A stretch of DNA of 64,000 bases from Lachnospiraceae bacterium (GCA_910574185.1 CAJSZQ010000024.1:1-64000), one strand, 5' to 3'. Counted from the stretch's first letter, positions 7,953-17,571 are shown. Notes: a model not told the origin generated them from the sequence alone. Numbers and translations are program-made.

Positions 7953-8101
7953 GCATTGCGTAAATAACAGTGAATTCTGCACCCGCTATCTGTGCCAGAG
8001 GCACGCATCCAATCCTGGAAGCAGCTCGCTAAGCCGTTAGATTGTAGACACACGTCTGACGCAGATGTCAAGTACATTATTCACCGTTATTTACGCAATG
8101 C
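7953..8101. repeat. 149-bp inverted-repeat element
   Basis: GCATTGCGTAAATAACAGTG at the left (to 7974) pairs with TTCACCGTTATTTACGCAAT... (8080-8101), a 22-bp arm with one mismatch. Inner segments such as CATCTG/CAGATG extend the hairpin. No ORF is inside. It lies in the leader of the surface-protein gene. Confidence 0.65.
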
Positions 8102-8151
8102 TGTACTGGCGAATATGAAGAAAGAGGTGATGTAAGAACTCTTGAGATTAA

Positions 8152-8178
8152 GCCATAATGGGGCGCCCGAAGGGTGTA
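8152..8178 (-). repeat. Single copy of the 47-bp repeat family
   Basis: Read on the minus strand this is a variant of the repeats at 26359-26452: TACACCCTTCGGG followed by CCCATTATGGC. It is the third locus of this family in the window. Confidence 0.5.
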
Positions 8179-8243
8179 GAAGGAGAGATTGCAAAATAAT
8201 ACGTTATAAGGTAAAAGATAAATACGAAAGGAGATTCTAAGAA

Positions 8244-10148
8244 ATGAGAAGGAGAGTTGTGGCTGCTTTGTTAACGGCAGTCCTTGTGCTGGGAAGCAGC
8301 ATGTCAGTGTGTGCGGTCGGAGAGACAGAGAGTACATTGGAAAAGGTATCTGGCAACGTGGCTGACGTGGAAGAAAAGTTATCAGATACAGATAATAAAG
8401 AGGAGGGAGAAGAGGCTGCGGATATTGAGACATTAGATGAGACGGCGGCTGTCGCTGCAGAACCATTTTCAGAAGTGGATGCAAACGGATTAACCTGGGA
8501 GGTGACAGACGGAGTTCTGACAATTTCCGGAAACGGAGTGTTAGTTGGAGATAATTCACCGCTTTCTGGAGACATGCAGAGAGAAGGAGTTACTTCAGCA
8601 GTTATTGAAGAAGGTATTACAGAAATAGGAAATTTTGCATTCAAAAGCTATTATAAATTGCAGAGCGTATCAATTCCGAATAGTGTGACGAAGATAGGGG
8701 AACATGCGTTTTCTGAATGTGGAAGTTTATCTGAGGTGTCTATTCCGGATAGCGTGGAAGAGATAGGCGCAAATGCATTCTCCGGCAGCGGTCTGACCTC
8801 TGTGACAATCCCTGCGGGTGTAACAGAAATTAAGGATTTTACGTTTGATCTTACGAAATTAGAGAAGATAGTTATACCTGATAATGTAAAAAGAATAGGA
8901 AAATATGCATTTATGAATTGCGTAAAGTTAAGCGAGGTGTCTTTGCCAAACAGCTTAGTAGAAATAGATGAGTATGCATTTGGATTTTGTGAAATGTTGT
9001 CAGCCATCACGATTCCAGATAGTGTGAAGGAAATAGGCGAGCAGGCATTTATACGGAGTGGTTTATCTTCGGTGTCAATTTCGGGAGGAATTACAGAGAT
9101 AAAGGAGGGGACTTTTGGTTACTGTGAAGCGTTGACGGAAGTTTCAATTCCGGGCAATGTGACAAAGATAGGGAACAGTGCATTTATGGGAAGCGGATTA
9201 TCATCAATTGTCATCCCAGACAGTGTAACAGAGATAGGACACTGTGCATTTTATGGATGTAATAATTTGACAAGTGTATCTATTCCAAGTGGAATAACAA
9301 AGATTAACAGTTGGGCATTCCGCGAGTGCGAGAATTTAGGAGAAACAAAAATACCAGGTAGCGTAACGGAGATTGCATACGGTGCGTTTGGAGGCTGCAA
9401 GAATTTGCCGAAAGTAACAATTCCGGATAGTGTAAAGAGTATAGGATATGCTGCGTTTACTGAATGTACAGGGCTTCAGTTTGTTTCATTTCAGGGTGAT
9501 GCGCCGGCAATCAGCGACGAAGCGCCGGAGAGCGAATACGCACCGGGCCTTATCGACATAGGAGTCGAGCCGTTCCAGAACGTGACTGCACCGGCTTATT
9601 ATCCGACCGGAAACGAAACATATTCCGAGGATATCCGGACGGCATATGGTTCGGGACTGCAGTGGGAAGCGAAAGAGCCTTTGAAAATTATTCTGGAAAC
9701 AACGAATAACACACATGTCCTTGGCACTTCGGATACGGCAACAATTACCTGTAGCGGAGATTTAAAAGATTTTGTCAATGTATATATGGATGGCGCTAAA
9801 GTAGATAAGAGCAATTATTCTCTGGCGGAAGGCTCAACAATATTGACCTTTACCGCTCAATATTTGAATACACTTAATGTCGGAACGCATACAGTTACCA
9901 TGAATTATACCTATGGCTCGGTAGATACGGAATTGACCATACTTTCAACGGAAAGCGCAACCAGTCCGGCAAGTTCGTCAGGCGCTTCAAGCGGCAGCGG
10001 AACAAGAGGCGGAGCAAATGTTTCGGTGAGACCGGCTACGGCCCAGACAGGGGATCATGCAACAGCGTTTCCATGGCTGTTAATGTTAGGATTTGCCGCC
10101 GCGATTGGCACAGGTACAGTACTTGTCAGGAGAAGACGCTCTGTTTAA
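8244..10148 (+). CDS. BspA-like leucine-rich-repeat surface protein
   Basis: A 634-aa exported protein. Residues 1-27 form a signal peptide (RRRVVAALLTAVLVLGSSMS). About 15 repeats of the 23-residue LRR_5 type (SIPxSVTxIGxxAFxxCxxL) fill residues about 95-420. A linker and an Ig-like region follow, then a Ser/Gly-rich stretch and a tail TAQTGDHATAFPWLL, a hydrophobic helix and RRRRSV. The tail resembles a sortase-type signal (QTGD) or a simple membrane anchor. BspA-like proteins bind host or bacterial surfaces. AAAGGAG lies 10 bp before the ATG. It heads the block that carries the receptor kinase and Tad genes. Confidence 0.85.
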   Translation: MRRRVVAALLTAVLVLGSSMSVCAVGETESTLEKVSGNVADVEEKLSDTDNKEEGEEAADIETLDETAAVAAEPFSEVDANGLTWEVTDGVLTISGNGVLVGDNSPLSGDMQREGVTSAVIEEGITEIGNFAFKSYYKLQSVSIPNSVTKIGEHAFSECGSLSEVSIPDSVEEIGANAFSGSGLTSVTIPAGVTEIKDFTFDLTKLEKIVIPDNVKRIGKYAFMNCVKLSEVSLPNSLVEIDEYAFGFCEMLSAITIPDSVKEIGEQAFIRSGLSSVSISGGITEIKEGTFGYCEALTEVSIPGNVTKIGNSAFMGSGLSSIVIPDSVTEIGHCAFYGCNNLTSVSIPSGITKINSWAFRECENLGETKIPGSVTEIAYGAFGGCKNLPKVTIPDSVKSIGYAAFTECTGLQFVSFQGDAPAISDEAPESEYAPGLIDIGVEPFQNVTAPAYYPTGNETYSEDIRTAYGSGLQWEAKEPLKIILETTNNTHVLGTSDTATITCSGDLKDFVNVYMDGAKVDKSNYSLAEGSTILTFTAQYLNTLNVGTHTVTMNYTYGSVDTELTILSTESATSPASSSGASSGSGTRGGANVSVRPATAQTGDHATAFPWLLMLGFAAAIGTGTVLVRRRRSV

Positions 10149-10190
10149 TTGTATATGCGGCGATGTACGAAATGAAAGGGTTTTTTAAAT

Positions 10191-10349
10191 ATGAATTGGC
10201 TGACCAATGAAGTAATGTTTTACAGTGGAATGATAGTTTCGGCATGTTCGCTGATAATGGGACTTGTATATCTTTCTCTGTCCCATATCAGGCGGCTTCG
10301 TCTGGATATGCAGTTGGACGAGGAATACGGAAAGAGAGAGGCGAATTGA
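10191..10349 (+). CDS. 52-aa single-pass membrane protein
   Basis: A short frame starting MNWLTNEVMFYSGMIVSACS has one transmembrane helix (about residues 8-30) and a charged cytoplasmic tail with HIRRLRLDMQLDEEYGKRE. It begins 42 bp after the surface-protein gene and ends 1 bp before the kinase ATG, so it sits tightly in the operon. The ribosome site (GAAAGGG) is reasonable. Family unrecognised; its place suggests an accessory membrane subunit of the kinase or pilus machine. Confidence 0.6.
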   Translation: MNWLTNEVMFYSGMIVSACSLIMGLVYLSLSHIRRLRLDMQLDEEYGKREAN

Positions 10350-10350
10350 T

Positions 10351-13263
10351 ATGCCGCAGGTGATTGCTTCTACATATGAGTTGATGGAGAAAATTGGTTC
10401 CGGCGGCGGAGGTACTGTTTACTTGGCGCAGCACCTCCGCTTAAAGAAAAAAGTCGTTCTCAAAGCGGATAAAAGGAAATTGACAGTCAGCCAGGAGCTG
10501 CTGCGCCGCGAGGTTGATATTCTGAAAGAGCTGAGTCATCCCTATATCCCTAAAGTGTATGATTTTTTCGTTGACGGCGAAGACGTCTATACGGTAATGG
10601 ACTATATCGAAGGGGAAAGTTTGAACAAAGCTCTGAAAAAAGGAGAAAAATTCTCACAGGCCCAGGTAATCCGATGGGCCTGTCAGCTTTTAGACGCGCT
10701 TTGTTATCTTCATTCGCCTGTTCATGGAAAGCCGCCAAAAGGGTATGTTCACAGCGATATTAAGCCGGCGAATCTAATGCGTACAACGAATGGAGATATT
10801 TGTCTGATTGACTTTAATATTGCCCTTGCGCTGGGAGAGGAAAATGTCATTGGGTGCAGTGCAGGGTATGCGTCTCCAGAGCATTATGGACTGGATTTTT
10901 CTACAGAAGACGATACGACAGGGGGCGGGTATAGAAGGGATGACGAAGAGGCTACGCTCACCCTGGCGGCAGAGGATTCAAAGCCGGAGGAAGAGCAGCT
11001 AACGATAACGATATCAGAGGCAGCGGCGAATTTGTCGAAGACGACAGGAACAGGAGCGTCAAAATCTGCGAGTACAAGTTCTTCAAGAAAGAAAATAGTA
11101 ATCCCTGATGTACGTTCGGACATCTATAGCGTAGGCGCTACATTGTATCATCTGCTAAATGGAAAACGCCCATCCCGCAATGCAAAAGAAGTGATTCCTC
11201 TTTCAAAAGAAGCATTCAGCCCACAAGTTGTACAGATTATTTCCAAGGCAATGAATCCCAATCCGGATTTGAGATATCAAACTGCGGAGGATATGCGGTA
11301 TGAGCTTTTGAACCTGCGGAATAATGATATCCGCATGCGAAAGTGGAAAAGACATCGCCGAATTGCATCCGTTTTATTTCCGCTTTTTTTCATAGCAGGC
11401 GGGCTCGTTGCCTTTGCGGGATTAAAAAGAATGCAGATGATGGAGAGCTGGATTAATCTTGCAGAATATTCCCAAAAGGTATTGGCAGGCGGAGACGCCA
11501 AAGCAGCGGCCAGAACGTCGCTTCAGATATTGTCGGATTCCTCGGAGCAATTCATGCCGGAACATGTGCCGGGAGTGCAGAAAACGCTGACAGAGGCTCT
11601 TGGTATTTATGATTTGTCTGACGGCTATAAGATTTACAAGACGCTGGAACTACCTTCGCCAGCTCTTTGTCTGGCCGGCGCTTCTGACGGAAAAACGGGA
11701 GCGGTTCTTTATGGACATACGATTGCTGTATTTGATACGGCCAGCGCCAAAGTAATTGCGGAATTACCGGCAGAAGATTCAGTCCTATCGGAAATAAAAT
11801 ATTCAGGTAACAATGTGATTCTCTATGCGGGAACAGACGGAATAACAGCTTATGATGTGGAGAAAGCATGCGAATTATGGTCAGGAGACCCGGCCACATC
11901 TATCGATGTATCTGGCGATGGGAAAACTGTGGCAGGAATTTATGAAGAAGAATCATTTGCTACTGTTTATGATGCGGCCAGTGGGAAAGTAAGATGCAGG
12001 ATTGATTTTAACGGAAAGCGCCAGAACAGAGCTATCAAAGATAACCTGTTTGCTATAAATGAAGACGGTTCGCTTTTGGCGGTCAGTTTCCGGGACGGTT
12101 CGCTTCAAATCTATGACTTGGTTCATCTGGGAAAGGAATTTACAATTTACAATGCAGATTCAGGTTACAGACATTTTGAAGGAGGATTTTCCGGCCAGTA
12201 CTTTGCTTTTTCGGCCGCAAATCAGGAAGAATCTACATTTGCGATTATTGATACTTTAAAAATGGAGGAAGTTGGAGGCTTTCGGGAGAATGTGGATTTT
12301 GGGGTACAGGCTGATGAAAATGGAATTTATGTTCAGTCAGGCAATGTTCTGGTTAAAATAAATCCTGTCACAGGAGAACAGGTTCCACTTGTTGATATGC
12401 CGGAAGATATTGTTTCATTTGATACAAATGGCGATTATACAGTGGCAACTTCAGACGATGGAATCTTCTTTTTTGATAAAGACGCCCGGCTTGTTTCCCG
12501 TTGTAAGAAGGAATACAAAAGCGCTCTCGCCTGTATCGGGACAGAGGCGGCTATGATAGGAAGTATGGATCAGCCAGTATTGCGGATTATGCAGTATGAA
12601 AATAATCAGAGTACAGAAATGTTTGCATATGATTCAACTTATCAGCACGATGAAGCCAGAATTAGTTCCGACGGTAAGACACTAACGTTATTTTCCTATG
12701 AGGGATTTCGAGTATACGATAAGCAGGGCGTTCTAATCAGCGAAGTGGAGTTAGCTGACGCTGACAAAGTATTTGATCAGCAGTTTGTAAGGGATGGCGA
12801 AGCGTCCTGTCTTGAAGTAATTTATAATTCCGGCAAAACTGAAATTTATTCCGCCGAGAATGGAAGCTTGATTCGGGAAGAACAAAGGGAGATATCAAAA
12901 GAGCGGGACGAAGAATTTGACATTGACAATCTGCGCATTGAGTCTCCTTTACATGGAACGCCAATCGTCTACAATGAGGAGACCGGAAAAGAAGTGGCTA
13001 AACTGAAAGAGGACACCTATCTTACTTACGTGACAAAAGTAGATGAGTATATTGTGGCTCAGTATATAACGGCGGACGGATATTGCTCCGGTCAGCTTTT
13101 GAATGAAGAATGCGAGATATTGGCGGAACTGCCCTATCTCTGCGACGTAGCGGGAGAGAAACTGATTTTCGATTACCCGACAGGCAGCGTGAGGGAATCA
13201 GGGATATATGATATTCATGAGTTAATAGAGATGGGGAACGATTTATCTGGAGCAAAAAGATAA
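10351..13263 (+). CDS. Receptor Ser/Thr protein kinase with extracellular beta-propeller
   Basis: A 970-aa Hanks-type kinase. Residues 1-330 form the kinase: glycine loop GSGGGGT (16-22), ATP lysine K38, catalytic loop HSDIKPANL (D136; the usual Arg of HRD is Ser), metal loop DFN (D154) and SPE (175-177). Between SPE and the DVRSDIYSVGATLYHLL helix is an extra region of about 70 residues rich in Asp, Glu, Ser and Thr (181-250), a likely autophosphorylation and FHA-docking loop. One transmembrane helix (338-357) leads to an outer domain of about 600 residues with WD/PQQ-like strands. The ATG at 10351 matches the conserved kinase N-terminus; the frame open from 10264 is upstream read-through. 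FHA and PP2C partners close the same block. Confidence 0.85.
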   Translation: MPQVIASTYELMEKIGSGGGGTVYLAQHLRLKKKVVLKADKRKLTVSQELLRREVDILKELSHPYIPKVYDFFVDGEDVYTVMDYIEGESLNKALKKGEKFSQAQVIRWACQLLDALCYLHSPVHGKPPKGYVHSDIKPANLMRTTNGDICLIDFNIALALGEENVIGCSAGYASPEHYGLDFSTEDDTTGGGYRRDDEEATLTLAAEDSKPEEEQLTITISEAAANLSKTTGTGASKSASTSSSRKKIVIPDVRSDIYSVGATLYHLLNGKRPSRNAKEVIPLSKEAFSPQVVQIISKAMNPNPDLRYQTAEDMRYELLNLRNNDIRMRKWKRHRRIASVLFPLFFIAGGLVAFAGLKRMQMMESWINLAEYSQKVLAGGDAKAAARTSLQILSDSSEQFMPEHVPGVQKTLTEALGIYDLSDGYKIYKTLELPSPALCLAGASDGKTGAVLYGHTIAVFDTASAKVIAELPAEDSVLSEIKYSGNNVILYAGTDGITAYDVEKACELWSGDPATSIDVSGDGKTVAGIYEEESFATVYDAASGKVRCRIDFNGKRQNRAIKDNLFAINEDGSLLAVSFRDGSLQIYDLVHLGKEFTIYNADSGYRHFEGGFSGQYFAFSAANQEESTFAIIDTLKMEEVGGFRENVDFGVQADENGIYVQSGNVLVKINPVTGEQVPLVDMPEDIVSFDTNGDYTVATSDDGIFFFDKDARLVSRCKKEYKSALACIGTEAAMIGSMDQPVLRIMQYENNQSTEMFAYDSTYQHDEARISSDGKTLTLFSYEGFRVYDKQGVLISEVELADADKVFDQQFVRDGEASCLEVIYNSGKTEIYSAENGSLIREEQREISKERDEEFDIDNLRIESPLHGTPIVYNEETGKEVAKLKEDTYLTYVTKVDEYIVAQYITADGYCSGQLLNEECEILAELPYLCDVAGEKLIFDYPTGSVRESGIYDIHELIEMGNDLSGAKR

Positions 13264-13292
13264 TGCAATGATGTAAGAGAGAGGATAACAGA

Positions 13293-14354
13293 ATGAAGAT
13301 AAAGGCGGCTATTTTAGATTCTGATATAGAATTTATGAGCAGGCTTGCAAAAGTATTTGAGCAAAAATATGCAGATAAGATAAATTTATCCATTTTTTCG
13401 AGTGAAGAAATGCTGTATCAGAGTTTGAAGGATAATCATGTTGATATGATTCTGGCTGAACAATCTATAAAACTGGATAAAGAAAGGGTTCCAAAGGGAA
13501 TCACGATAGGATGCTTTAGTACAATCCCTGATGTTGATGAGATAGAGGGAATCCCTGCGATATGTAAGTATCAGAAGGCGGAGGCAATCTATAAGATGCT
13601 GCTGCATTTATATGCAGAAGGAGCGTCAAATGTGAGGCTTATAAGGAACAAGGCGGATATGCGGGTAATCTTGTTCACGTCGGTTCAGGGAGGCAGCGGA
13701 ACTTCGGCTGCCGCGGCGGCATATGCGATTAGGAAGTCATCTGATAACACACCTGTCTTTTATCTGAATCTTGAGAAATTTGGAGATGCAAATCTGTATT
13801 TTCAAGGGGACGGCAAGCTGAGTTTCTCAGATGTAATCTATTTCCTGAAAAGCAGAAAAGGGAACCTTCCGATGAAAATTGAAAGCGCAGTACAGACGGA
13901 TACTTCCGGGGTTGATTTCTTCCACACCAGCAGAAACGCGTATGATTTGTTTGAGTTATCAGATGAAGATGTGAAACTGCTCGTGGAAGGGATTTCACAG
14001 ATAGAAAAATACAAAGAAATTGTAATTGATTTTTCCGGCGATATGTCAGAGCGAATGATTATGCTGATGCGGGATTATGCGGACAAAATAGTTTATGTGT
14101 CAGACGGAAGTCCTACAGGAAACGGGAAATTTGAACGGTTTTGCGAGGCGGTCCGCGTGATGGAGCAGAGACAGGAAAGTGGGATTCTGGAGAAAATATG
14201 CCTTCTCTATAATCGGTACAGTTCTAAGAATAGCGTGCAGCTTGAAACGGCGGCAGTTCCTGTTATGGGTGGAATCCATCGGTTTGAGGGATTTAGCGGC
14301 GGAGAACTGGTCAGAAAAATTGCACAAACGGATGCGCTTACAGCTATATTGTAG
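13293..14354 (+). CDS. CpaE/TadZ-like protein with degenerate Walker A
   Basis: A 353-aa protein. Residues 1-115 resemble a degenerate receiver domain, as in CpaE/TadZ. Residues 122-350 have a MinD/ParA-like fold. The P-loop reads SVQGGSGTSAAAA (130-142): the two lysines of the deviant Walker A (KGGxGKT) are Gln and Thr, so ATP binding or hydrolysis is probably lost. TadZ proteins direct the Tad secretion machine to its cell site, and some are known to be pseudo-ATPases. It precedes cpaF by 47 bp. Assignment rests on domain order and neighbours. Confidence 0.75.
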   Translation: MKIKAAILDSDIEFMSRLAKVFEQKYADKINLSIFSSEEMLYQSLKDNHVDMILAEQSIKLDKERVPKGITIGCFSTIPDVDEIEGIPAICKYQKAEAIYKMLLHLYAEGASNVRLIRNKADMRVILFTSVQGGSGTSAAAAAYAIRKSSDNTPVFYLNLEKFGDANLYFQGDGKLSFSDVIYFLKSRKGNLPMKIESAVQTDTSGVDFFHTSRNAYDLFELSDEDVKLLVEGISQIEKYKEIVIDFSGDMSERMIMLMRDYADKIVYVSDGSPTGNGKFERFCEAVRVMEQRQESGILEKICLLYNRYSSKNSVQLETAAVPVMGGIHRFEGFSGGELVRKIAQTDALTAIL

Positions 14355-14401
14355 ATTGAATTATCAGTGCGACGCTATTCTGATATAAACCGGAGGGCAA
14401 A

Positions 14402-15640
14402 ATGACAGAGGAAAAGAAATCAAAGATTGTAAAGAAGTTAAAGAAACGAATCTTTGAAAAATATGACCTGAAATCAATTAATAATGATGCGTTGGAAGAG
14501 GCCATAAAGCAACTGATTATTGAAGAAATCAGCGGGGAGTATATAACAATCAAAGAGAGAATTGATATTACAGAACGAATCTTTGATTCTATTCGAGGAT
14601 TTGGCATTTTGGATTCCATAATGAAAGACGAGCAGATTACTGAGATTATGATTAACGGACCGAACGATATTTTCGTTGAGAAGAAGGGGACATTATTCAA
14701 GTTGGAACAGGCTTTTGACGATGAACGCCAGTTAGAAGATATTGTTCAGAAGATTGTAGGACAGGCAGGCCGGGAAGTGAATCAGGCAAATCCGATAGTA
14801 GATACGAGATTGCCGAATGGTTCCCGCGTAAATGTGGTTCTTCCGCCTATTTCACTGAATGGAACGACGGTTACGATTCGGAAGTTTTCTAAAAAGCCTA
14901 TGACGATTCAGCAATTATTAAAATATGGCTCGATTACGGAAGAAGTAGCCCATGTGCTTGAGCTTCTTGTGAAAGCAAAATATAACATTTTCATTTCCGG
15001 AGGAACCGGTTCGGGAAAGACCACATTTTTGAATGCGGTTTCACATTTCATTCCTCATGATGAGCGTGTTATTACGATTGAAGATTCGGCAGAGCTGCAG
15101 ATTGAGGGAATTGAAAATCTGGTAAGGATGGAAACCCGGAACGCCAATGCATCGGGAAGCGGCGCGGTAACGATTCGTGATTTGATTAAGTCGTCGCTTA
15201 GAATGCGGCCGGAGAGAATCATCGTGGGCGAGGTGCGCGGAGGCGAGGCGCTGGATATGCTTCAGGCTATGAATACCGGTCACGACGGCTCTTTAAGTAC
15301 CGGCCATGCTAATGGCACAAAAGATATGTTAAGCCGTCTGGAAACGATGGTGCTTCAGGGCTCGGAGGGACTTCCTTTAGAGGCCATTCGGCAGCAGATT
15401 GCTTCAGCTGTGGATATTATCATTCACTTATCGAGACTCCGGGATAAGACCAGAAAAACGATGGAAATCAGTGAAATAACCGGATATGAACAGGGTGAGA
15501 TTAAAGTCAATCCTATTTACCACTTTGTGGAAGACGAAAATTCTACGATTGAAAAGGTATCCGGAAGACTCGTGCGGACAGAGAATCCCTTTGTTAAGAC
15601 GGACAAGCTTAGAATGTCAGGGATAAAAGAGGTGATATAG
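14402..15640 (+). CDS. cpaF: Tad pilus assembly ATPase CpaF/TadA
   Basis: A 412-aa type II/IV secretion ATPase. The N-terminal domain contains ITEIMINGPNDIFVEKKG, the CpaF hallmark. Walker A is GGTGSGKTT (200-208). The Asp box and Walker B region read VITIEDSAELQ and RPERIIVGEVRGGEALDML, followed by the His box (NTGHDGSLSTGHAN). It powers pilin assembly on the cytoplasmic side, with TadB and TadC as membrane platform. GGAGGG precedes the ATG, and the next gene starts 2 bp after the stop. Confidence 0.93.
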   Translation: MTEEKKSKIVKKLKKRIFEKYDLKSINNDALEEAIKQLIIEEISGEYITIKERIDITERIFDSIRGFGILDSIMKDEQITEIMINGPNDIFVEKKGTLFKLEQAFDDERQLEDIVQKIVGQAGREVNQANPIVDTRLPNGSRVNVVLPPISLNGTTVTIRKFSKKPMTIQQLLKYGSITEEVAHVLELLVKAKYNIFISGGTGSGKTTFLNAVSHFIPHDERVITIEDSAELQIEGIENLVRMETRNANASGSGAVTIRDLIKSSLRMRPERIIVGEVRGGEALDMLQAMNTGHDGSLSTGHANGTKDMLSRLETMVLQGSEGLPLEAIRQQIASAVDIIIHLSRLRDKTRKTMEISEITGYEQGEIKVNPIYHFVEDENSTIEKVSGRLVRTENPFVKTDKLRMSGIKEVI

Positions 15641-15642
15641 CG

Positions 15643-16440
15643 ATGATTCTGAAAAAGAAACAAACAGAAAAATATGAGGAATTACGCGGTCTGATGGGGA
15701 ATGGGAAGGATTATCATGTCTATCACATGATGAAGAAGGATTATCTGATTGCCGGATTCTTAGGCTTTGTCATTGCGGCCATTGTACTATTTGCCTTTTT
15801 TGAGAGCACACTTTTCTCACTTGCAGGAGGGCTTGTCTGTGCAAAGATTATGCCCGGATATTACCGGGAATTTAGAAAAAAGCGGCAGCTAAATGAGCTG
15901 CGCGCACAGTTTAAGGATTTATTGGAGTCTCTGACTTCCTCCTATTCCGCGGGACAGAATACAGTAGAAGCATTTGAAGACGCGGCAAATGATATGCAGT
16001 CTATCTATGGAGAGGAAGCGGATATTGTCAGGGAAGTGCAGACGGTTTGCACTGGATTACAACATAATATCAATATAGAAGAACTGCTGTTAGACTTCGC
16101 GAGACGGAGCAGTTTGGACGACGTTATGAGCTTTGCCAACGTATTTGAAGTATGCAATCGTCAGGGAAGCGATTTAAAACGTATTGTATCAGATACGCGG
16201 GAGATTATTAACGACAAGATAGAGGTGGAAATGGAAATAGAAACCATGATTGCAGGTTCTAAGAATGAACTGAATATTATGATGGTTATGCCGGTGATTG
16301 TGGTTGTAATGCTGAAAGGTCTTGGGACAGGAATGGCGGGAGCGAATATGCCTGGGACGGTTCTTGTTAAGATTGTCTGTATCGGGATATTTGTGCTGGC
16401 ATATATGATGGGGCGCAAGATTATTGATATCAAATTATAG
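15643..16440 (+). CDS. tadB: Tad platform protein TadB
   Basis: A 265-aa type II secretion F-domain protein. Transmembrane helices lie near residues 30-65 and, at the C-terminus, in IMMVMPVIVVVMLKGLG and VKIVCIGIFVLAYMMG. The cytoplasmic part contains FKDLLESLTSSYSAGQNTVE, typical of the T2SSF fold. Together with TadC it forms the inner-membrane platform on which CpaF acts. The start is 2 bp after the cpaF stop and the end is 12 bp from tadC. Confidence 0.88.
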   Translation: MILKKKQTEKYEELRGLMGNGKDYHVYHMMKKDYLIAGFLGFVIAAIVLFAFFESTLFSLAGGLVCAKIMPGYYREFRKKRQLNELRAQFKDLLESLTSSYSAGQNTVEAFEDAANDMQSIYGEEADIVREVQTVCTGLQHNINIEELLLDFARRSSLDDVMSFANVFEVCNRQGSDLKRIVSDTREIINDKIEVEMEIETMIAGSKNELNIMMVMPVIVVVMLKGLGTGMAGANMPGTVLVKIVCIGIFVLAYMMGRKIIDIKL

Positions 16441-16452
16441 GATGGGTGAGTG

Positions 16453-17322
16453 ATGGAAACAGGAAGAATCTTTATATTGGTTCTTGCGACGGTGTTGGTC
16501 GCTGTCTGGATTGTGTTGATTCGAAAATACGACGGCGTATATGAGACGATGGTGCAGTCAATTGATTCCAAACAGTATAAATATCCGGAATTATTTACAA
16601 TTGGCTTTGCACTGATGAAATTTTTCAAGATTGACAGCAAGAGCAGGCGGGCAAGAAAGAGAATCAAAGAAATCGCAGAAGTACAGGGGAAACGGTACGC
16701 GGAATACTATTTTTATGTTATAAACGCCGCCAAATGGACCTACGGATTTACAATACTTGTATTTTTTGTTTTGCTGGGAGCGCTTGGAAACGCGCCCATA
16801 GCTGCGCTTCTGGGAATCGTCTTATCCGGCCTTGTTATGTGGTATGTAGAAGAGCTGCTGAATGACAAGTTAGAGGAGAAGCGGGAAGAACTTCTGGCAG
16901 ATATGCCGCAGATGTTATCCAAACTGACATTGCTGGTCAACTCAGGAATGGTGGTGCGGGAAGCATGGAAGAAGGTGGCGGATGGAGGAGAGCGGGAGCT
17001 CTATAAGGAGATGCAGCTTACCGTACAGGAGATGGAGAACGGAATCGCTGAGTTAGAGGCATACAGAAACTTTGCCGACCGGTGTGCAATTAAACAAATT
17101 CGGAGATTCGCCTCTACCATGATTCAGAATATGCAGAAGGGAAATGCGGAGATTTCCTATTTCCTGAAAGAATTGTCAGATGAAATGTGGGAGGAGAAAA
17201 AGCATCTGGTAAAGCGGAAAGGGGAGGCGGCTAATTCAAAGCTACTGATTCCAACGGCAATGATTTTTATCGGAATTCTGATTATGATTATGGTTCCGGC
17301 GTTTTTAAGCATGAATATGTAA
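16453..17322 (+). CDS. tadC: Tad platform protein TadC
   Basis: A 289-aa T2SSF-domain membrane protein with an N-terminal helix, a helix pair around residues 95-130 and a C-terminal helix (LLIPTAMIFIGILIMIMVPA). The core DMPQMLSKLTLLVNSGMVV is the usual F-domain segment. A GTG at 16450 directly precedes the ATG at 16453; the ATG is chosen. It works with TadB in pilus extrusion. Confidence 0.88.
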   Translation: METGRIFILVLATVLVAVWIVLIRKYDGVYETMVQSIDSKQYKYPELFTIGFALMKFFKIDSKSRRARKRIKEIAEVQGKRYAEYYFYVINAAKWTYGFTILVFFVLLGALGNAPIAALLGIVLSGLVMWYVEELLNDKLEEKREELLADMPQMLSKLTLLVNSGMVVREAWKKVADGGERELYKEMQLTVQEMENGIAELEAYRNFADRCAIKQIRRFASTMIQNMQKGNAEISYFLKELSDEMWEEKKHLVKRKGEAANSKLLIPTAMIFIGILIMIMVPAFLSMNM

Positions 17323-17379
17323 GCAAATGGGAAACCAGTTTGACTTAAAACCTAAGAATATGTGAAAAGGAGAGAAAAA

Positions 17380-17571
17380 ATGGAAAATATGTTGTGGAAA
17401 TGGAGATTTAGAATGGAAGAATTTTTAAAAGATGAAAAAGGTGATTCTAATATGGTTGCGGTAGTAGTTCTTATCATAATTGTATTGGGAATAGGCGCAA
17501 TTTTTAGTAAGAGCTTGAAGGGATGGGTTGAAGGTGTAATGCAGCAATTAACAAATTTTAGCTTTGGATAA
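17380..17571 (+). CDS. Flp1-family type IVb pilin
   Basis: A 63-aa prepilin. A charged leader (MENMLWKWRFRMEEFLKDEK) ends in G-D-S at about residue 23, followed by the hydrophobic helix MVAVVVLIIIVLGIGAIF and a short tail ending NFSFG. This is the class processed by the TadV/CpaA peptidase encoded at 21925. AAAAGGAGAG lies just upstream of the ATG at 17380; a GTG 18 bp earlier in frame has no such site. It is likely the major pilus subunit. Confidence 0.85.
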   Translation: MENMLWKWRFRMEEFLKDEKGDSNMVAVVVLIIIVLGIGAIFSKSLKGWVEGVMQQLTNFSFG

